A stretch of 64,000 nt of DNA from CBCPMX01 sp965120355 (GTDB taxonomy: Bacteria; Bacillota; Clostridia; Oscillospirales; Oscillospiraceae), in contig CBCPMX010000099.1 in assembly GCA_965120355.1 (NCBI GenBank), forward strand, positions 6,034 to 70,033, given 5' to 3'. The translations under genes and the position numbers were made by a program. Numbering within the stretch: the first letter of the stretch is position 1; each line of letters opens with the position of its first letter. Positions 1-7,906 of the stretch are shown here, one piece after another. The notes below the pieces were generated by a model. That model saw only the letters and a list, made by a program, of their open reading frames with translations, had not been told where the DNA came from and ran no database searches.

Positions 1-757
1 CGTCAATCAGGGACAGGTCAATCTCCGCCAGCACCAGGCCTGGGCGGTCGGAGGCCTGGGCGATGACGTTGCCCCAGGGGTCGATGACCATGCTCTTGCC
101 ATAGGCCTGCATTTTGGGCTTTTTGCCCATCTGGCCGGGGGCAACGACGTAGCATCCGTTTTCGATGGCTCTGGCCCGCAGCAGCGGTTCCCAGTGATCC
201 TTGCCGGTGTTCATGGTGAAGCTGGCGGGGACGAACAGCACCTGTGCCCCGGCTATGGCCAGCAGGCGGTACAGTTCGCAGAACCGCAGGTCATAGCAGA
301 TGGAAAAACCCAATACGCCCAGGGGCGTTCTGGCGGCCACCAGCTCCTGCCCCGCCGTGCTGTAGGCCGACTCCCGGTAAGAGGGACCGTCGGCGATGAC
401 CACATCGAACATGTGCAGTTTGCTGTAGCGGCAGACGATGTTTCCCGCCGGGGAGATCAGCAGCGTGGTGTTGCGGGGGTCGCCGCCCTCCACGGCCTCC
501 GTGATGCTGCCGCCGTGAATCCAGAGGTTGTACTGCTTCGCCAGACGGCACAGCCGGTCCGCCGTTGGACCGGGAATCGGTTCGGCGTGGCTGCGGTAAT
601 CGCGGCCCATATAATTCATGGTTTCCGGAAAGGCGATGAGCTTTGCACCCTTTTCCGCCGCCTCCGCAGCCCAGGCATCGATCTGTGCCATGGTTGCTTC
701 CCAGTTATTCTGGGTATTCATCTGGGCGACGGCCACAGTGTAGCGCGTTTGGATCAT
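1..757 (-). CDS. Carbon-nitrogen hydrolase (nitrilase superfamily), 3' end cut by window edge
   Basis: Amidase of the nitrilase superfamily, which hydrolyses a C-N bond in a small amide; the substrate cannot be told. The Glu-Lys-Cys triad is visible: Glu45 in AFPETMNYM, Lys113 in RYSKLHMFD and Cys154 in GFSICYDLRF. The frame stays open for 252 codons to the window edge, so only the last few residues should be missing (the family is usually 260-280 aa). The ATG at 757 overlaps the stop of the upstream flavin-binding gene by four bases (ATGA), so the two are probably translationally coupled. It resembles omega-amidase/Nit2 types, but that is inference. Confidence 0.9.
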   Translation of the reverse strand, partial: MIQTRYTVAVAQMNTQNNWEATMAQIDAWAAEAAEKGAKLIAFPETMNYMGRDYRSHAEPIPGPTADRLCRLAKQYNLWIHGGSITEAVEGGDPRNTTLLISPAGNIVCRYSKLHMFDVVIADGPSYRESAYSTAGQELVAARTPLGVLGFSICYDLRFCELYRLLAIAGAQVLFVPASFTMNTGKDHWEPLLRARAIENGCYVVAPGQMGKKPKMQAYGKSMVIDPWGNVIAQASDRPGLVLAEIDLSLID

Positions 758-1152
758 GCCAGTTTCTCTTCGCCGCCGCCCATGGTAAACAGCACAGCGC
801 TCATGTCTTCCAGATAAAACCGGGAGTGTACATAACCCGTCTCTTCATTATACATTTTCCGCAGGCCGGGTGCGGCTTCAAAGAGTGCGGCTTCCGTTTC
901 CGGGCGCATGTCCAGGACAGCTTTGCCGCGAATACGCAGGAACTGGCCTTTGCTGCAGCAGCAAATCTCCACATTGGGGTTGGCCTCTAACTCCCGATGG
1001 GTGGCTTTGTGGGTGCCTGCGCCGAAATACAGCTTATCCTCAAAGACCATGTAGAAGCCAAAGGGGCGCACGCGGGGCTGGTCGCCATCAACGGTGGCAA
1101 AATAGAACACATGGCATTCGTCCAGAAAGTTGGTAATCTTCTGCAGATTCAT
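754..1152 (-). CDS. Pyridoxamine 5'-phosphate oxidase-family FMN-binding protein
   Basis: A 132-residue split-barrel flavin-binding protein, the small stand-alone form of the PNPOx-like fold. The first 100 residues carry the usual pattern: an ATVDGDQPRVRPFGF strand pair, then a YFGAGTHKATHRELEANPNVEICC stretch, then a FLRIRGKA strand. These small proteins usually bind FMN or F420 and act on unknown low-molecular-weight substrates; full pyridoxine phosphate oxidase is larger. A GAAAGGAG ribosome binding site lies just upstream of the ATG. It leads a two-gene operon with the nitrilase-family gene. No specific function can be assigned. Confidence 0.85.
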   Translation of the reverse strand: MNLQKITNFLDECHVFYFATVDGDQPRVRPFGFYMVFEDKLYFGAGTHKATHRELEANPNVEICCCSKGQFLRIRGKAVLDMRPETEAALFEAAPGLRKMYNEETGYVHSRFYLEDMSAVLFTMGGGEEKLA

Positions 1153-1264
1153 AAAATAATCGCTCCTTTCATCTCCTGTATTGTACTGGATTTTTCTCTA
1201 AAACACAACCGGACTTCGGGAAAAATTCCGTATCGGCCTGCTGCGTTTGTGCGACAGGTTGCGC

Positions 1265-1294
1265 TTGACTAACCAAATGTTCCACGGATATAAT
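1265..1294 (+). promoter_or_regulatory. Sigma-A promoter of the mntP riboswitch transcript
   Basis: TTGACT at 1265-1270 and a perfect TATAAT at 1289-1294 are separated by 18 bases. Transcription would start near 1301, just ahead of the riboswitch. Confidence 0.8.
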
Positions 1295-1303
1295 TGGAAC
1301 GAA

Positions 1304-1446
1304 TGATAGGGGAGTAGTCAGCCGGCTGCCGTTTCACGGTGTTTCCGGCGGCCCGGTCAACAAACTGACGCCTTGCGTCTGGCCGGTTCTGAAATGACGA
1401 GACTTATCTGTGGCCTTAGGTGTGCCGCAGATGGGTCTGTTTTTTT
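1304..1446 (+). promoter_or_regulatory. yybP-ykoY manganese riboswitch with terminator-type expression platform
   Basis: The leader contains AGGGGAGTAG at 1308-1317, GGTCAACAAACTG near 1357-1369 and AATGACGAGAC at 1393-1403, the hallmarks of the yybP-ykoY family, which senses Mn2+. A hairpin (ATCTGTGGC at 1406-1414 with GCCGCAGAT at 1424-1432, extended by GAC/GTC) followed by T1440-T1446 forms the intrinsic terminator. By analogy, Mn2+ binding disfavours this terminator and turns on the exporter gene. About 185 bases of further leader separate it from the ATG. Confidence 0.88.
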
Positions 1447-1631
1447 GCGATGCGGAGGCATAGCAAAAAGGCGATGTGCCGCCTCTGGCGGCCCGGCGTG
1501 AAATTTCAGCGCGTGAGCCGTGGACGGCCCACATGTGCGAAACTGATGCGCCGGTTACGTTTGCCTGTGATTGTGGTGCGCCGAAGGCGCATGAAGTTTG
1601 ATCCCCGAAAACCGACCGGGAGGAATCCTTC

Positions 1632-2204
1632 ATGACATTGCTTGAACTGTTTTTACTGGCTGTGGCACTGAGCATGGACGCATTTGCCGTCTCCATCTGC
1701 AAAGGATTGAGTCTCCGCCGCCCCAGAGTGAAGCACATGGTCACCGTTGGACTGTATTTTGGCGTGGCACAGGCGTTGATGCCCGCCATCGGCTATGTGC
1801 TGGGCCGGGGCTTCAGCAGCATGGTGTCCACTGCCGCGCCATGGATCGCGTTTGTGCTGCTGGTTACCATCGGGGCCAAGATGCTCTGGGAGACCCTCCA
1901 CGATGATGGGGACAGCGGCGACTGTCCGGAGGCGGTGGGACGCCTGTCCCACAAGGAGCTGTTTTTGATGGCTGTGGCCACCAGTATTGACGCACTGGCC
2001 GTCGGCGTGACCTTTGCGTTTTTGGACGTGGAGGTGGTTCCGTCGGTGACGCTCATCGGCTGTACGACTTTTTTGTTCTCTGCCGCCGGCGTCAAGCTGG
2101 GCAGCGTATTCGGGAGCAAATACGAAAAAAAGGCCAGTATCCTCGGGGGCGTCATTCTCATCTGTCTGGGGTTTAAAATTCTGCTGGAGCATTTGCTTGG
2201 CTGA
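1632..2204 (+). CDS. mntP: Manganese efflux pump MntP
   Basis: A 190-residue inner-membrane exporter with six predicted transmembrane segments, normal for the MntP (DUF204) family, which protects cells from excess Mn2+. The two internal repeats each carry a conserved Asp in a membrane helix: LSMDAFAVSICKG near residue 16 and SIDALAVGVTF near residue 120. The riboswitch upstream strongly supports the metal assignment. A GGGAGGAAT ribosome binding site precedes the ATG. It appears to be transcribed alone, with a terminator at 2391-2426. Confidence 0.95.
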   Translation: MTLLELFLLAVALSMDAFAVSICKGLSLRRPRVKHMVTVGLYFGVAQALMPAIGYVLGRGFSSMVSTAAPWIAFVLLVTIGAKMLWETLHDDGDSGDCPEAVGRLSHKELFLMAVATSIDALAVGVTFAFLDVEVVPSVTLIGCTTFLFSAAGVKLGSVFGSKYEKKASILGGVILICLGFKILLEHLLG

Positions 2205-2390
2205 CGATACTACATATAAATATGAGCTTGAATGGGTTCGAGTGGAACCGTTGCGGAATCCGTGCTCCACAGCGGCGCCAGGGGGCAAAGTACGAAGTCC
2301 GGGCGGCAAAGCGGATTCGCTTTGCCGGGAGCCAGTCGAATCAATTCCAGCGGTTGAAAAAGCGGCTGTGCTGCTTTTTCGGCAAGCTTA

Positions 2391-2426
2391 ACAGCCGTTT
2401 TCCTGTTCGAAAACGGCTGTTTTTTT
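2391..2426 (+). terminator. Intrinsic terminator after mntP
   Basis: ACAGCCGTTTTC (2391-2402) pairs with GAAAACGGCTGT (2409-2420), followed by a T-run. The rest of the stretch between mntP and spoIIIAA shows no other clear element; a sporulation promoter is expected between 2430 and 2490 but I could not identify one. Confidence 0.85.
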
Positions 2427-2493
2427 GTGTCGGAGGCAGGAACCTCCGTTCTAAGGGCGGACAGGCCGCCATATGCTGTACCGGGTGATACAT

Positions 2494-3378
2494 ATGGACA
2501 AGACAGATTCGGCAATTCTGGAGATTCTGCCGCCGGCGTTGCAGGAGGCCGTTGGAGAGGAATTGGATAAGGGCGGTGTGGAGGAGGTCCGCTTGCGATG
2601 CGGCGTGCCGGCCACGGTGAATCGGGGCGGCAGAGAGTCCGCTGTGTTTTACAGGGGCCGGCCTGTGGAGCCGGATCCGGCGCTGCTGCAGGCGGTGTTG
2701 GAGGCAGCCGCCGGACACTCCGTCCACACGGCGGCCAGGGCCATGGCGCGCGGCTATGTGACGCTGCGCGGCGGCAGCCGCGTGGGGCTGTGCGGGCGGG
2801 CAGTGGTGGAGGGCGGTTCAGTGCGGTCCATTGGACCGGTGTCCTCTTTGAACATCCGGGCCGCACGGCAGCATCCCGGATGCGGGGCAGCGCTGGCGGC
2901 CCATCTGGCGGACTGTGAGGAAAACGTCCTGATTTTGGGGGCGCCGGGCCGGGGGAAAACCACGCTCCTGCGAGATACGGTGCGTCTGCTGTCGGATACG
3001 CTGGACCGCCGGGTAGGGCTGGCGGATTCGCGGGGAGAGCTGGCGGCCATGTGGCAGGGAGTTCCCCAATTGGATGTGGGGCGGCGCACCGATGTATTGG
3101 CAGACTGTCCGGTGGCCCTGGCGGTGCCCATGCTGGTGCGAACCATGAATCCGGCGTGGATCTGCGTGGATGAAATTACGGAGGCGGAGGAGCTGCGGGC
3201 CATGGAGCAGGCGTCTTACTGCGGCGTCCGCTTTCTGGCCACGGCCCATGCCGCCGGCGCCGGAGATCTGCGCCGCAGGCCCCTGTACCGGCAATTGCTG
3301 AATCTGGGACTGTTTCAGTGGGCGGCGGTCATCGGTCCGGAGCGGCAGGTCCGCTTGGAAAGGTTGGGTGAGCCATGA
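2494..3378 (+). CDS. spoIIIAA: Stage III sporulation protein AA (ATPase)
   Basis: ATPase of the SpoIIIA-SpoIIQ channel (feeding tube) that links mother cell and forespore, related to secretion ATPases. The Walker A motif is GAPGRGKTTLL near residue 150 and the Walker B is WICVDEITEAEE near residue 225. Length (294 aa) fits the family. I chose the ATG at 2494 because GGGTGA lies 5 bases upstream; an in-frame ATG at 2473 has a weaker site. First gene of an eight-gene operon whose members overlap or nearly touch; the last codon overlaps spoIIIAB (ATGA). Confidence 0.95.
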   Translation: MDKTDSAILEILPPALQEAVGEELDKGGVEEVRLRCGVPATVNRGGRESAVFYRGRPVEPDPALLQAVLEAAAGHSVHTAARAMARGYVTLRGGSRVGLCGRAVVEGGSVRSIGPVSSLNIRAARQHPGCGAALAAHLADCEENVLILGAPGRGKTTLLRDTVRLLSDTLDRRVGLADSRGELAAMWQGVPQLDVGRRTDVLADCPVALAVPMLVRTMNPAWICVDEITEAEELRAMEQASYCGVRFLATAHAAGAGDLRRRPLYRQLLNLGLFQWAAVIGPERQVRLERLGEP

Positions 3379-3890
3379 TCCGGTTATTGGGTGCAATTTT
3401 GGTGACTGCCGGCGGCGCAGCGTCTGGCCTGGGGCTGGCATGGCAGGTGAAGCGGACCCAGCGGCAGCTGGGTGGCCTTATTACGGCGGTGGAACAGCTG
3501 CAAAACGAGCTGCAGTTTCGGCTTTTGCCTGTAGGACAGCTGTTTGCCGTATTGGGCCGCACAGCAGAGGGAGAGGTGGGGCGCCTGTTTCAACTGGCGG
3601 CGGACAAGATGGCCGCAGATCCGGCGCTGGCAGCGCTGCAGGCGGTCCAACGGGCGATGGACGAATTGCCGGCTCTGTCTCTGGGGCAGGAGGGACGCCA
3701 GACACTGCTGGAACTGGCATCGTCCCTGGGACGGTACGACCTGGAGGGCCAGTGCCGGGCCATCGCCCTGGCGCAGCGGCGTCTGACTATGCAGTATGAC
3801 CGGCTTTGCGCCGAGAAAAGCGGACGGTGCCGCAGCTATGGGGTGCTGGGCGTCTGCACAGGGCTGGCATTGGCCATCATTTTAATTTAG
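3375..3890 (+). CDS. spoIIIAB: Stage III sporulation protein AB
   Basis: A 171-residue protein of the SpoIIIA channel complex, in mother-cell membranes. It begins and ends with hydrophobic helices (residues 1-22 and about 150-171) that flank a soluble helical middle rich in Gln, Leu and Arg, the arrangement expected of the GspF-like SpoIIIAB. The start overlaps the spoIIIAA stop by four bases, so translation is probably coupled. Identification rests on this architecture and on position between spoIIIAA and spoIIIAC. Confidence 0.92.
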   Translation: MIRLLGAILVTAGGAASGLGLAWQVKRTQRQLGGLITAVEQLQNELQFRLLPVGQLFAVLGRTAEGEVGRLFQLAADKMAADPALAALQAVQRAMDELPALSLGQEGRQTLLELASSLGRYDLEGQCRAIALAQRRLTMQYDRLCAEKSGRCRSYGVLGVCTGLALAIILI

Positions 3891-3900
3891 GCGGTGGACC

Positions 3901-4095
3901 ATGGAAATTGATCTGATCTTTAAAATTGCGGCGGTTGGCATCATCGTCTCCATTCTGAACCAGGTGCTGGTCCGCTCCGGACGGGAGGAGCAGGCCACCA
4001 TGACGACGCTGGCGGGTCTGGTGGTAGTTTTGATGATCGTTGTGCAGCGGATCGCGGAACTATTCGACCTGGTCAAGACCTTGTTCAATTTCTGA
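3901..4095 (+). CDS. spoIIIAC: Stage III sporulation protein AC
   Basis: A 64-residue membrane protein with two hydrophobic helices: IFKIAAVGIIVSILNQVLV and TTLAGLVVVLMIVVQRIAEL. The short loop SGREEQA is typical of SpoIIIAC. It is a small subunit of the SpoIIIA transenvelope complex. Its stop overlaps the spoIIIAD start (TGATG). Length and order match the family exactly. Confidence 0.94.
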   Translation: MEIDLIFKIAAVGIIVSILNQVLVRSGREEQATMTTLAGLVVVLMIVVQRIAELFDLVKTLFNF

Positions 4096-4487
4096 TGGAT
4101 CTGCTGATGAAAGCGGCGGCGGTGGCCATTGTAGGGGCGGTGCTGGTGCTGGTGGTGCGGCGCACCAGCCCGGAACTGGCGCTTTTACTGAGTTTGGCCG
4201 CCTGCTTGGCGTTGGCGTTTGTGCTGCTGCAGCTGCTGACGCCGGTATTGACTTTTCTGGAGACGCTGCGGGAGACGGCGGGACTCAATGAGGCGGTCCT
4301 GGCGCCGCTTCTGAAGACGGTGGCCATCGGCCTGATTGCCAAAATTGCCGCAGCGGTCTGTGCCGATGCCGGGCAGACATCCATCGGGGGCTTTGTGGAG
4401 CTATGCGGTTCCGTCTGCGCGCTGTATACGGCCCTGCCGCTGCTCAATGCAGTGCTGGATCTGCTGCAGTCATTAATGGGGGGATAA
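4095..4487 (+). CDS. spoIIIAD: Stage III sporulation protein AD
   Basis: A 130-residue membrane protein with about four hydrophobic segments, homologous to SpoIIIAC in its C-terminal half (KTVAIGLIAKIAAAVCADAGQTSIGGFVELCGS near residues 75-107). The motif of a charged pair followed by DAGQTSIG is characteristic of SpoIIIAD. It is a membrane subunit of the mother cell-forespore channel. It overlaps spoIIIAC by one base and ends one base before the spoIIIAE start. Confidence 0.94.
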   Translation: MDLLMKAAAVAIVGAVLVLVVRRTSPELALLLSLAACLALAFVLLQLLTPVLTFLETLRETAGLNEAVLAPLLKTVAIGLIAKIAAAVCADAGQTSIGGFVELCGSVCALYTALPLLNAVLDLLQSLMGG

Positions 4488-4488
4488 C

Positions 4489-5598
4489 ATGCGGCGGAGG
4501 ACCATACGAGCGGCTTTGGGTGCGCTCCTGATGGCGGTTTTGCTGTCAACGCCGGCGCTGGCAGTGGATGTAATGGAGGAGACCGCAGACGCCATCGGCG
4601 CCGATGCGCTGTACGACGGCTTGCCGGAAAGCGCCGCGGAATTTCTGGAGGGGATCACACCCACCGATGCCGGCAGCCTGTCGGAGGGGGTTAGCGGAAT
4701 CCTGTCCAAGGCGGTCAATCAGACTGGCGGTTATGTGAAAAGCGCGCTGGGAACCATGGCGGTGATACTGGCGATTTTGCTGCTGTGTGCCATGGTTCGG
4801 GAGCTGCGGCCGGAGGGCGGCGCCAATGTGGTGAGTATGGCGGGAGCCCTGGCCATCACGGCGGCCTGCACGGGAAATCTCAATACCATGATTGCCCTTG
4901 GACAAGCAACGCTCAACGATATTACAGCCTTTACAAACCTGCTGCTGCCCACCATGGCGGCGGCCACGGCGGCCACCGGGGCGGTCAATGCGTCGTCTGC
5001 CCTTTATGTGGCGTCCGTATTTTTTGCGGATGTGCTGATGACAGGGATCAGCCGGCTGCTGATGCCATTGGTGTACTGCTATGTGGCCATGGCTGCCGCT
5101 GACGCCGCCCTGGGCAATCAGATGCTCAGCCAGATGGGGACGATGCTGCGGTCGCTGCTGGTTTCCGGATTAAAGGCGATCCTGCTGGTATTTACGGCAT
5201 ATCTGTCTGTCACCGGGATCATCAGCGGCAGTGCGGACGCTGCCACCGTGCGGGCGGCGAAGCTGGCGCTGTCGGCGGCGGTGCCGGTGGTGGGCAGCAT
5301 CCTGTCAGATGCCTCGGAGACGGTGCTGGTCAGCGCTTCCCTAATCCGAAGTTCCGTGGGCGTGTTTGGGATGCTGGCGGTACTGGCCATCTGTATTGTG
5401 CCGTTTTTACGCATTGGCATTCAGTACCTGATGCTGAAGCTGACGGCGGCAGTGGGCGGCGTCATTGGCGACAGCAGCCTGGTCAAATTGACCGGAGCCA
5501 TGGCGTCGGCCATGGGCATGGTGCTGGGCATGACCGGCGGCTGTGCCCTGATGCTGCTGATCTGCTGCGTGTGCTCCATGAAGGCGGTGACGGTATGA
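4489..5598 (+). CDS. spoIIIAE: Stage III sporulation protein AE
   Basis: The largest membrane subunit of the SpoIIIA channel (369 aa, family usually 370-400). A signal-like N-terminus (LGALLMAVLLSTPALA) is followed by a short extracytoplasmic domain (residues about 25-80) and then seven or more hydrophobic segments with the Gly/Ala/Ser-rich character of this family. The start follows the spoIIIAD stop after one base. The last codons overlap spoIIIAF through ATGA at 5595. Confidence 0.94.
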   Translation: MRRRTIRAALGALLMAVLLSTPALAVDVMEETADAIGADALYDGLPESAAEFLEGITPTDAGSLSEGVSGILSKAVNQTGGYVKSALGTMAVILAILLLCAMVRELRPEGGANVVSMAGALAITAACTGNLNTMIALGQATLNDITAFTNLLLPTMAAATAATGAVNASSALYVASVFFADVLMTGISRLLMPLVYCYVAMAAADAALGNQMLSQMGTMLRSLLVSGLKAILLVFTAYLSVTGIISGSADAATVRAAKLALSAAVPVVGSILSDASETVLVSASLIRSSVGVFGMLAVLAICIVPFLRIGIQYLMLKLTAAVGGVIGDSSLVKLTGAMASAMGMVLGMTGGCALMLLICCVCSMKAVTV

Positions 5599-6077
5599 TA
5601 GATGCCCTGAGCGGCTATCTGCTTCGACTGACGGCGGCAGCTATGCTGACGGCGCTGGCGTCGGCGGTGACGCCTAAGGGAGGAGCGCGCCGGGCGGCGG
5701 TGTTTGCCGGGGGGCTCATCCTGATCCTGGTTGCCCTGAGTCCCCTGATACAGCTGGACTATGACCAGTTTGCAAAGTATTTTTCCCAGCTGGAGATGCA
5801 GGCCGACGCCGCTGCCAGCGGCGTCACAGTTACCAACCGGGAAATTGTTGCCATGCTCATAACCGAGAAAGCGGAGACATATATATTGGACAAAGCCGCA
5901 CAGCTTGGCGCAGAGGTGACCGTATCCGTGGAAACTGACGCAGATGGCGACTGGCCCTATCCGGTGGCGGTGACCATCCAGGGAAGTGTAGCGGAGACCC
6001 AGAAAACAGCCCTCAGCGCTTATATCGCGGCCGAACTGGCGATCCCCGCCGAACGACAGGAGTGGATATGCATGTGA
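5595..6077 (+). CDS. spoIIIAF: Stage III sporulation protein AF
   Basis: A 160-residue SpoIIIA subunit with two N-terminal membrane helices (LSGYLLRLTAAAMLTALASAV and AAVFAGGLILILVALSPLIQL) and a soluble alpha/beta ring-building-type domain in the C-terminal half. I placed the start at the ATG at 5595, which overlaps the spoIIIAE stop, rather than at an in-frame codon 24 bases upstream inside spoIIIAE, because the coupled start gives the usual N-terminus. Confidence 0.9.
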   Translation: MIDALSGYLLRLTAAAMLTALASAVTPKGGARRAAVFAGGLILILVALSPLIQLDYDQFAKYFSQLEMQADAAASGVTVTNREIVAMLITEKAETYILDKAAQLGAEVTVSVETDADGDWPYPVAVTIQGSVAETQKTALSAYIAAELAIPAERQEWICM

Positions 6078-6613
6078 AGAATGTACAATTGCCAGAAGGG
6101 CTGCGCAGGTTTGCAGCACGGCTGGGGCGGCTGAAGTACGCAGCATTGGTGCTGCTGATCGGCGTGGTGCTGCTTCTCTGGCCAGCGTCGGAGCAGACGG
6201 GGCAGGCAGAAACAGCGGCTTCCGCTTCAGAACAGACGCCGGCAGAAACGGCCGTTGAGGCGCTGGAGCAGCGGCTGTCCGAGATGCTGAGCCAACTCGA
6301 AGGCGCCGGAGAGACGGCGGTGACGCTGACGCTCCAATCCGGCGCCAGGACCGTCTATGCCACAGATCTGGAGCAGCGGTATACGGACGGCGCCCTGACG
6401 GAGCAGACGGAACAAACCGTGCTCTATGACAGCGGCAGCGGCCAGGAGACGCCATTGGCAGTGCAGGAATTCTACCCCACGTTTCAGGGCGCGTTGGTAC
6501 TGTGCCAGGGGGCAGATAATGCCGCTGTGCGGCTGGATATCATCAACGCAATTTCCGGGCTGACAGGCCTGGGTGCGGATAAGATCACAGTGATCAAAAT
6601 GAAGGAGCAATAA
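6068..6613 (+). CDS. spoIIIAG: Stage III sporulation protein AG
   Basis: A 181-residue channel-ring protein. One membrane helix (residues about 21-40, YAALVLLIGVVLLLWP) is followed by a linker rich in Ala, Glu and Gln and a ring-building domain that ends in ISGLTGLGADKITVIKM, typical of SpoIIIAG. ACAGGAG lies upstream of the ATG at 6068; an in-frame GTG at 6062 would fall on the ribosome binding site, so I prefer the ATG. It overlaps spoIIIAF by 10 bases. Confidence 0.9.
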   Translation: MHVKNVQLPEGLRRFAARLGRLKYAALVLLIGVVLLLWPASEQTGQAETAASASEQTPAETAVEALEQRLSEMLSQLEGAGETAVTLTLQSGARTVYATDLEQRYTDGALTEQTEQTVLYDSGSGQETPLAVQEFYPTFQGALVLCQGADNAAVRLDIINAISGLTGLGADKITVIKMKEQ

Positions 6614-6623
6614 GGAGGACACT

Positions 6624-7226
6624 ATGGGTACGAAAATGGGAACAAAAATCTGGAAGAGAAATGCCATCGTTGCTACAGTTCTGTTGTTTGTCTGCGCAGG
6701 GATCTATCTCAACTGGTCCTACAACCGGGATGAGACGGTGCCCGAGTTGACGGAGACGCTGGACAGCGATCTGATCCTGGATGACACCACGTTGGTCATC
6801 AGCGACGATCTGGAGGACACGGAACTGCTGGTGGAAACGGCCAGCGAGGATCTGACATCTGTGGAGGCGGCGGATTATTTTGCGGAGATTCGCCTGAGCC
6901 GGCAGGAAAGCCGGGACAGCGCCGTTTCCACGCTGCAGGAGGCCATGGCCTATGAGTCCGGCGAGGATGCTTCCGTGGTGTCCAATGCTTCGACACAGCT
7001 GACGGCTATGGTGGAGATGGCGCTGGAAGAGGCGCAGATCGAGAGCATGGTGATTGCCAAGGGATATACGGACTGCGTGGCGTTCATGTCCGATGACGGC
7101 ATTTCCGTGGCTGTAGCCGCGCCGGCAGAGGGACTGCAGGAGGCGGATATTGCAGCGATTTCTGATATTGTGACTTCGCAGTCGGATTACACGCTCTCCC
7201 AGCTGCGGATCATTGAGGTCGGATGA
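6624..7226 (+). CDS. spoIIIAH: Stage III sporulation protein AH
   Basis: A 200-residue protein that in other sporeformers docks with SpoIIQ to form the forespore channel. One N-terminal membrane helix (NAIVATVLLFVCAGIYLNWSY, residues about 11-32) is followed by an acidic linker and a YscJ/FliF-like ring domain whose start is marked by DYFAEIRLSRQESRDSAVSTL near residue 87. A strong TAAGGAGGA ribosome binding site precedes the ATG. Last gene of the operon. SpoIIQ itself is not in the window. Confidence 0.93.
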   Translation: MGTKMGTKIWKRNAIVATVLLFVCAGIYLNWSYNRDETVPELTETLDSDLILDDTTLVISDDLEDTELLVETASEDLTSVEAADYFAEIRLSRQESRDSAVSTLQEAMAYESGEDASVVSNASTQLTAMVEMALEEAQIESMVIAKGYTDCVAFMSDDGISVAVAAPAEGLQEADIAAISDIVTSQSDYTLSQLRIIEVG

Positions 7227-7258
7227 GGCAGGCCGGAGAAAAGTCCGTGAATTTAAGG

Positions 7259-7286
7259 TTGTATTTTCCTCCGAACATGATATAAT
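7259..7286 (+). promoter_or_regulatory. Promoter of the Asp23-family gene
   Basis: TTGTAT (7259-7264) and TATAAT (7281-7286) with a 16-base spacer lie in the gap after spoIIIAH, so the next gene can be expressed in vegetative cells independently of sporulation. Confidence 0.7.
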
Positions 7287-7356
7287 AATCAGGATAGAAG
7301 CTGTCCCCGGCGCATGAACAGCATGATTCTCACAATACAAAGGAGGAGCCCTTTTT

Positions 7357-7728
7357 ATGAGTGAAAATAAAGACTATTTGACGCAGACGCAGGAGTTTGG
7401 CACCATCAACATCTCCGAGGAAGTGATCTCTGCTATCGCAGCCCTGGCCATTGCCGATGTGGAAGGCGTCAGCGGCCTGGCTTCTGGCATCGGCAGCGAT
7501 ATTGCGGAGCTGGTGGGCAAAAAGAGTCTGTCCAAGGGCATCAAGCTGACATTGGAAGAGCAGACGGTGCGTATGGACTGCTTTGTGGTACTGCTGTACG
7601 GCTACACCATTCCGGAAGTGGCAAAGAACATCCAGGACAGCGTGTCTGCGGCGGTGGAGTCCATGACCGGGCTGACTGTGACGGAGGTCAATGTCAACGT
7701 GGTCGGCATTGCCCTGAACAAAAAGTAA
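7357..7728 (+). CDS. Asp23/Gls24 family envelope stress response protein (YqhY type)
   Basis: A 123-residue Asp23 (DUF322) protein. The family signature is clear: GTINISEEVISAIAALAIADVEGVSGLASG at residues 11-40, then GYTIPEVAKNIQDSVSAAVESMTGLTVTEVNVNVVGI near the end. The position between spoIIIAH and nusB corresponds to Bacillus yqhY, which has been linked to acetyl-CoA carboxylase activity. The accB and accC genes that normally lie between are missing here. An AAAGGAGG ribosome binding site precedes the ATG and a GC-rich hairpin follows. Confidence 0.93.
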   Translation: MSENKDYLTQTQEFGTINISEEVISAIAALAIADVEGVSGLASGIGSDIAELVGKKSLSKGIKLTLEEQTVRMDCFVVLLYGYTIPEVAKNIQDSVSAAVESMTGLTVTEVNVNVVGIALNKK

Positions 7729-7740
7729 TCTGACGTCAAG

Positions 7741-7769
7741 CCCCGCTGCCGGCGTTGCCGGCGGCGGGG
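7741..7769 (+). terminator. GC-rich hairpin after the Asp23-family gene
   Basis: CCCCGC plus GCCGGC pair with GCCGGC plus GCGGGG, followed by a weak T-containing tail (GATTTGCGTT). A plausible but imperfect intrinsic terminator. Confidence 0.55.
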
Positions 7770-7906
7770 CGATTTGCGTTCCGGCGATCCGGGGTATGCG
7801 GGGCCGCTGCTGGGGAGGGCGTTTCGGATGCGGGAATCCCCTCTGTGGCGGTTTGGAATCGGGAAGTTGGCGTTAAATTTTTATTTGACGGGATTGGAAG
7901 GTTCAC

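Noticed and set aside
2205..2490. Sigma-E promoter before spoIIIAA
   Set aside because: CATATAAA at about 2212 resembles a sigma-E -10, but it lies upstream of the terminator at 2391-2426, so it would not serve spoIIIAA without read-through.
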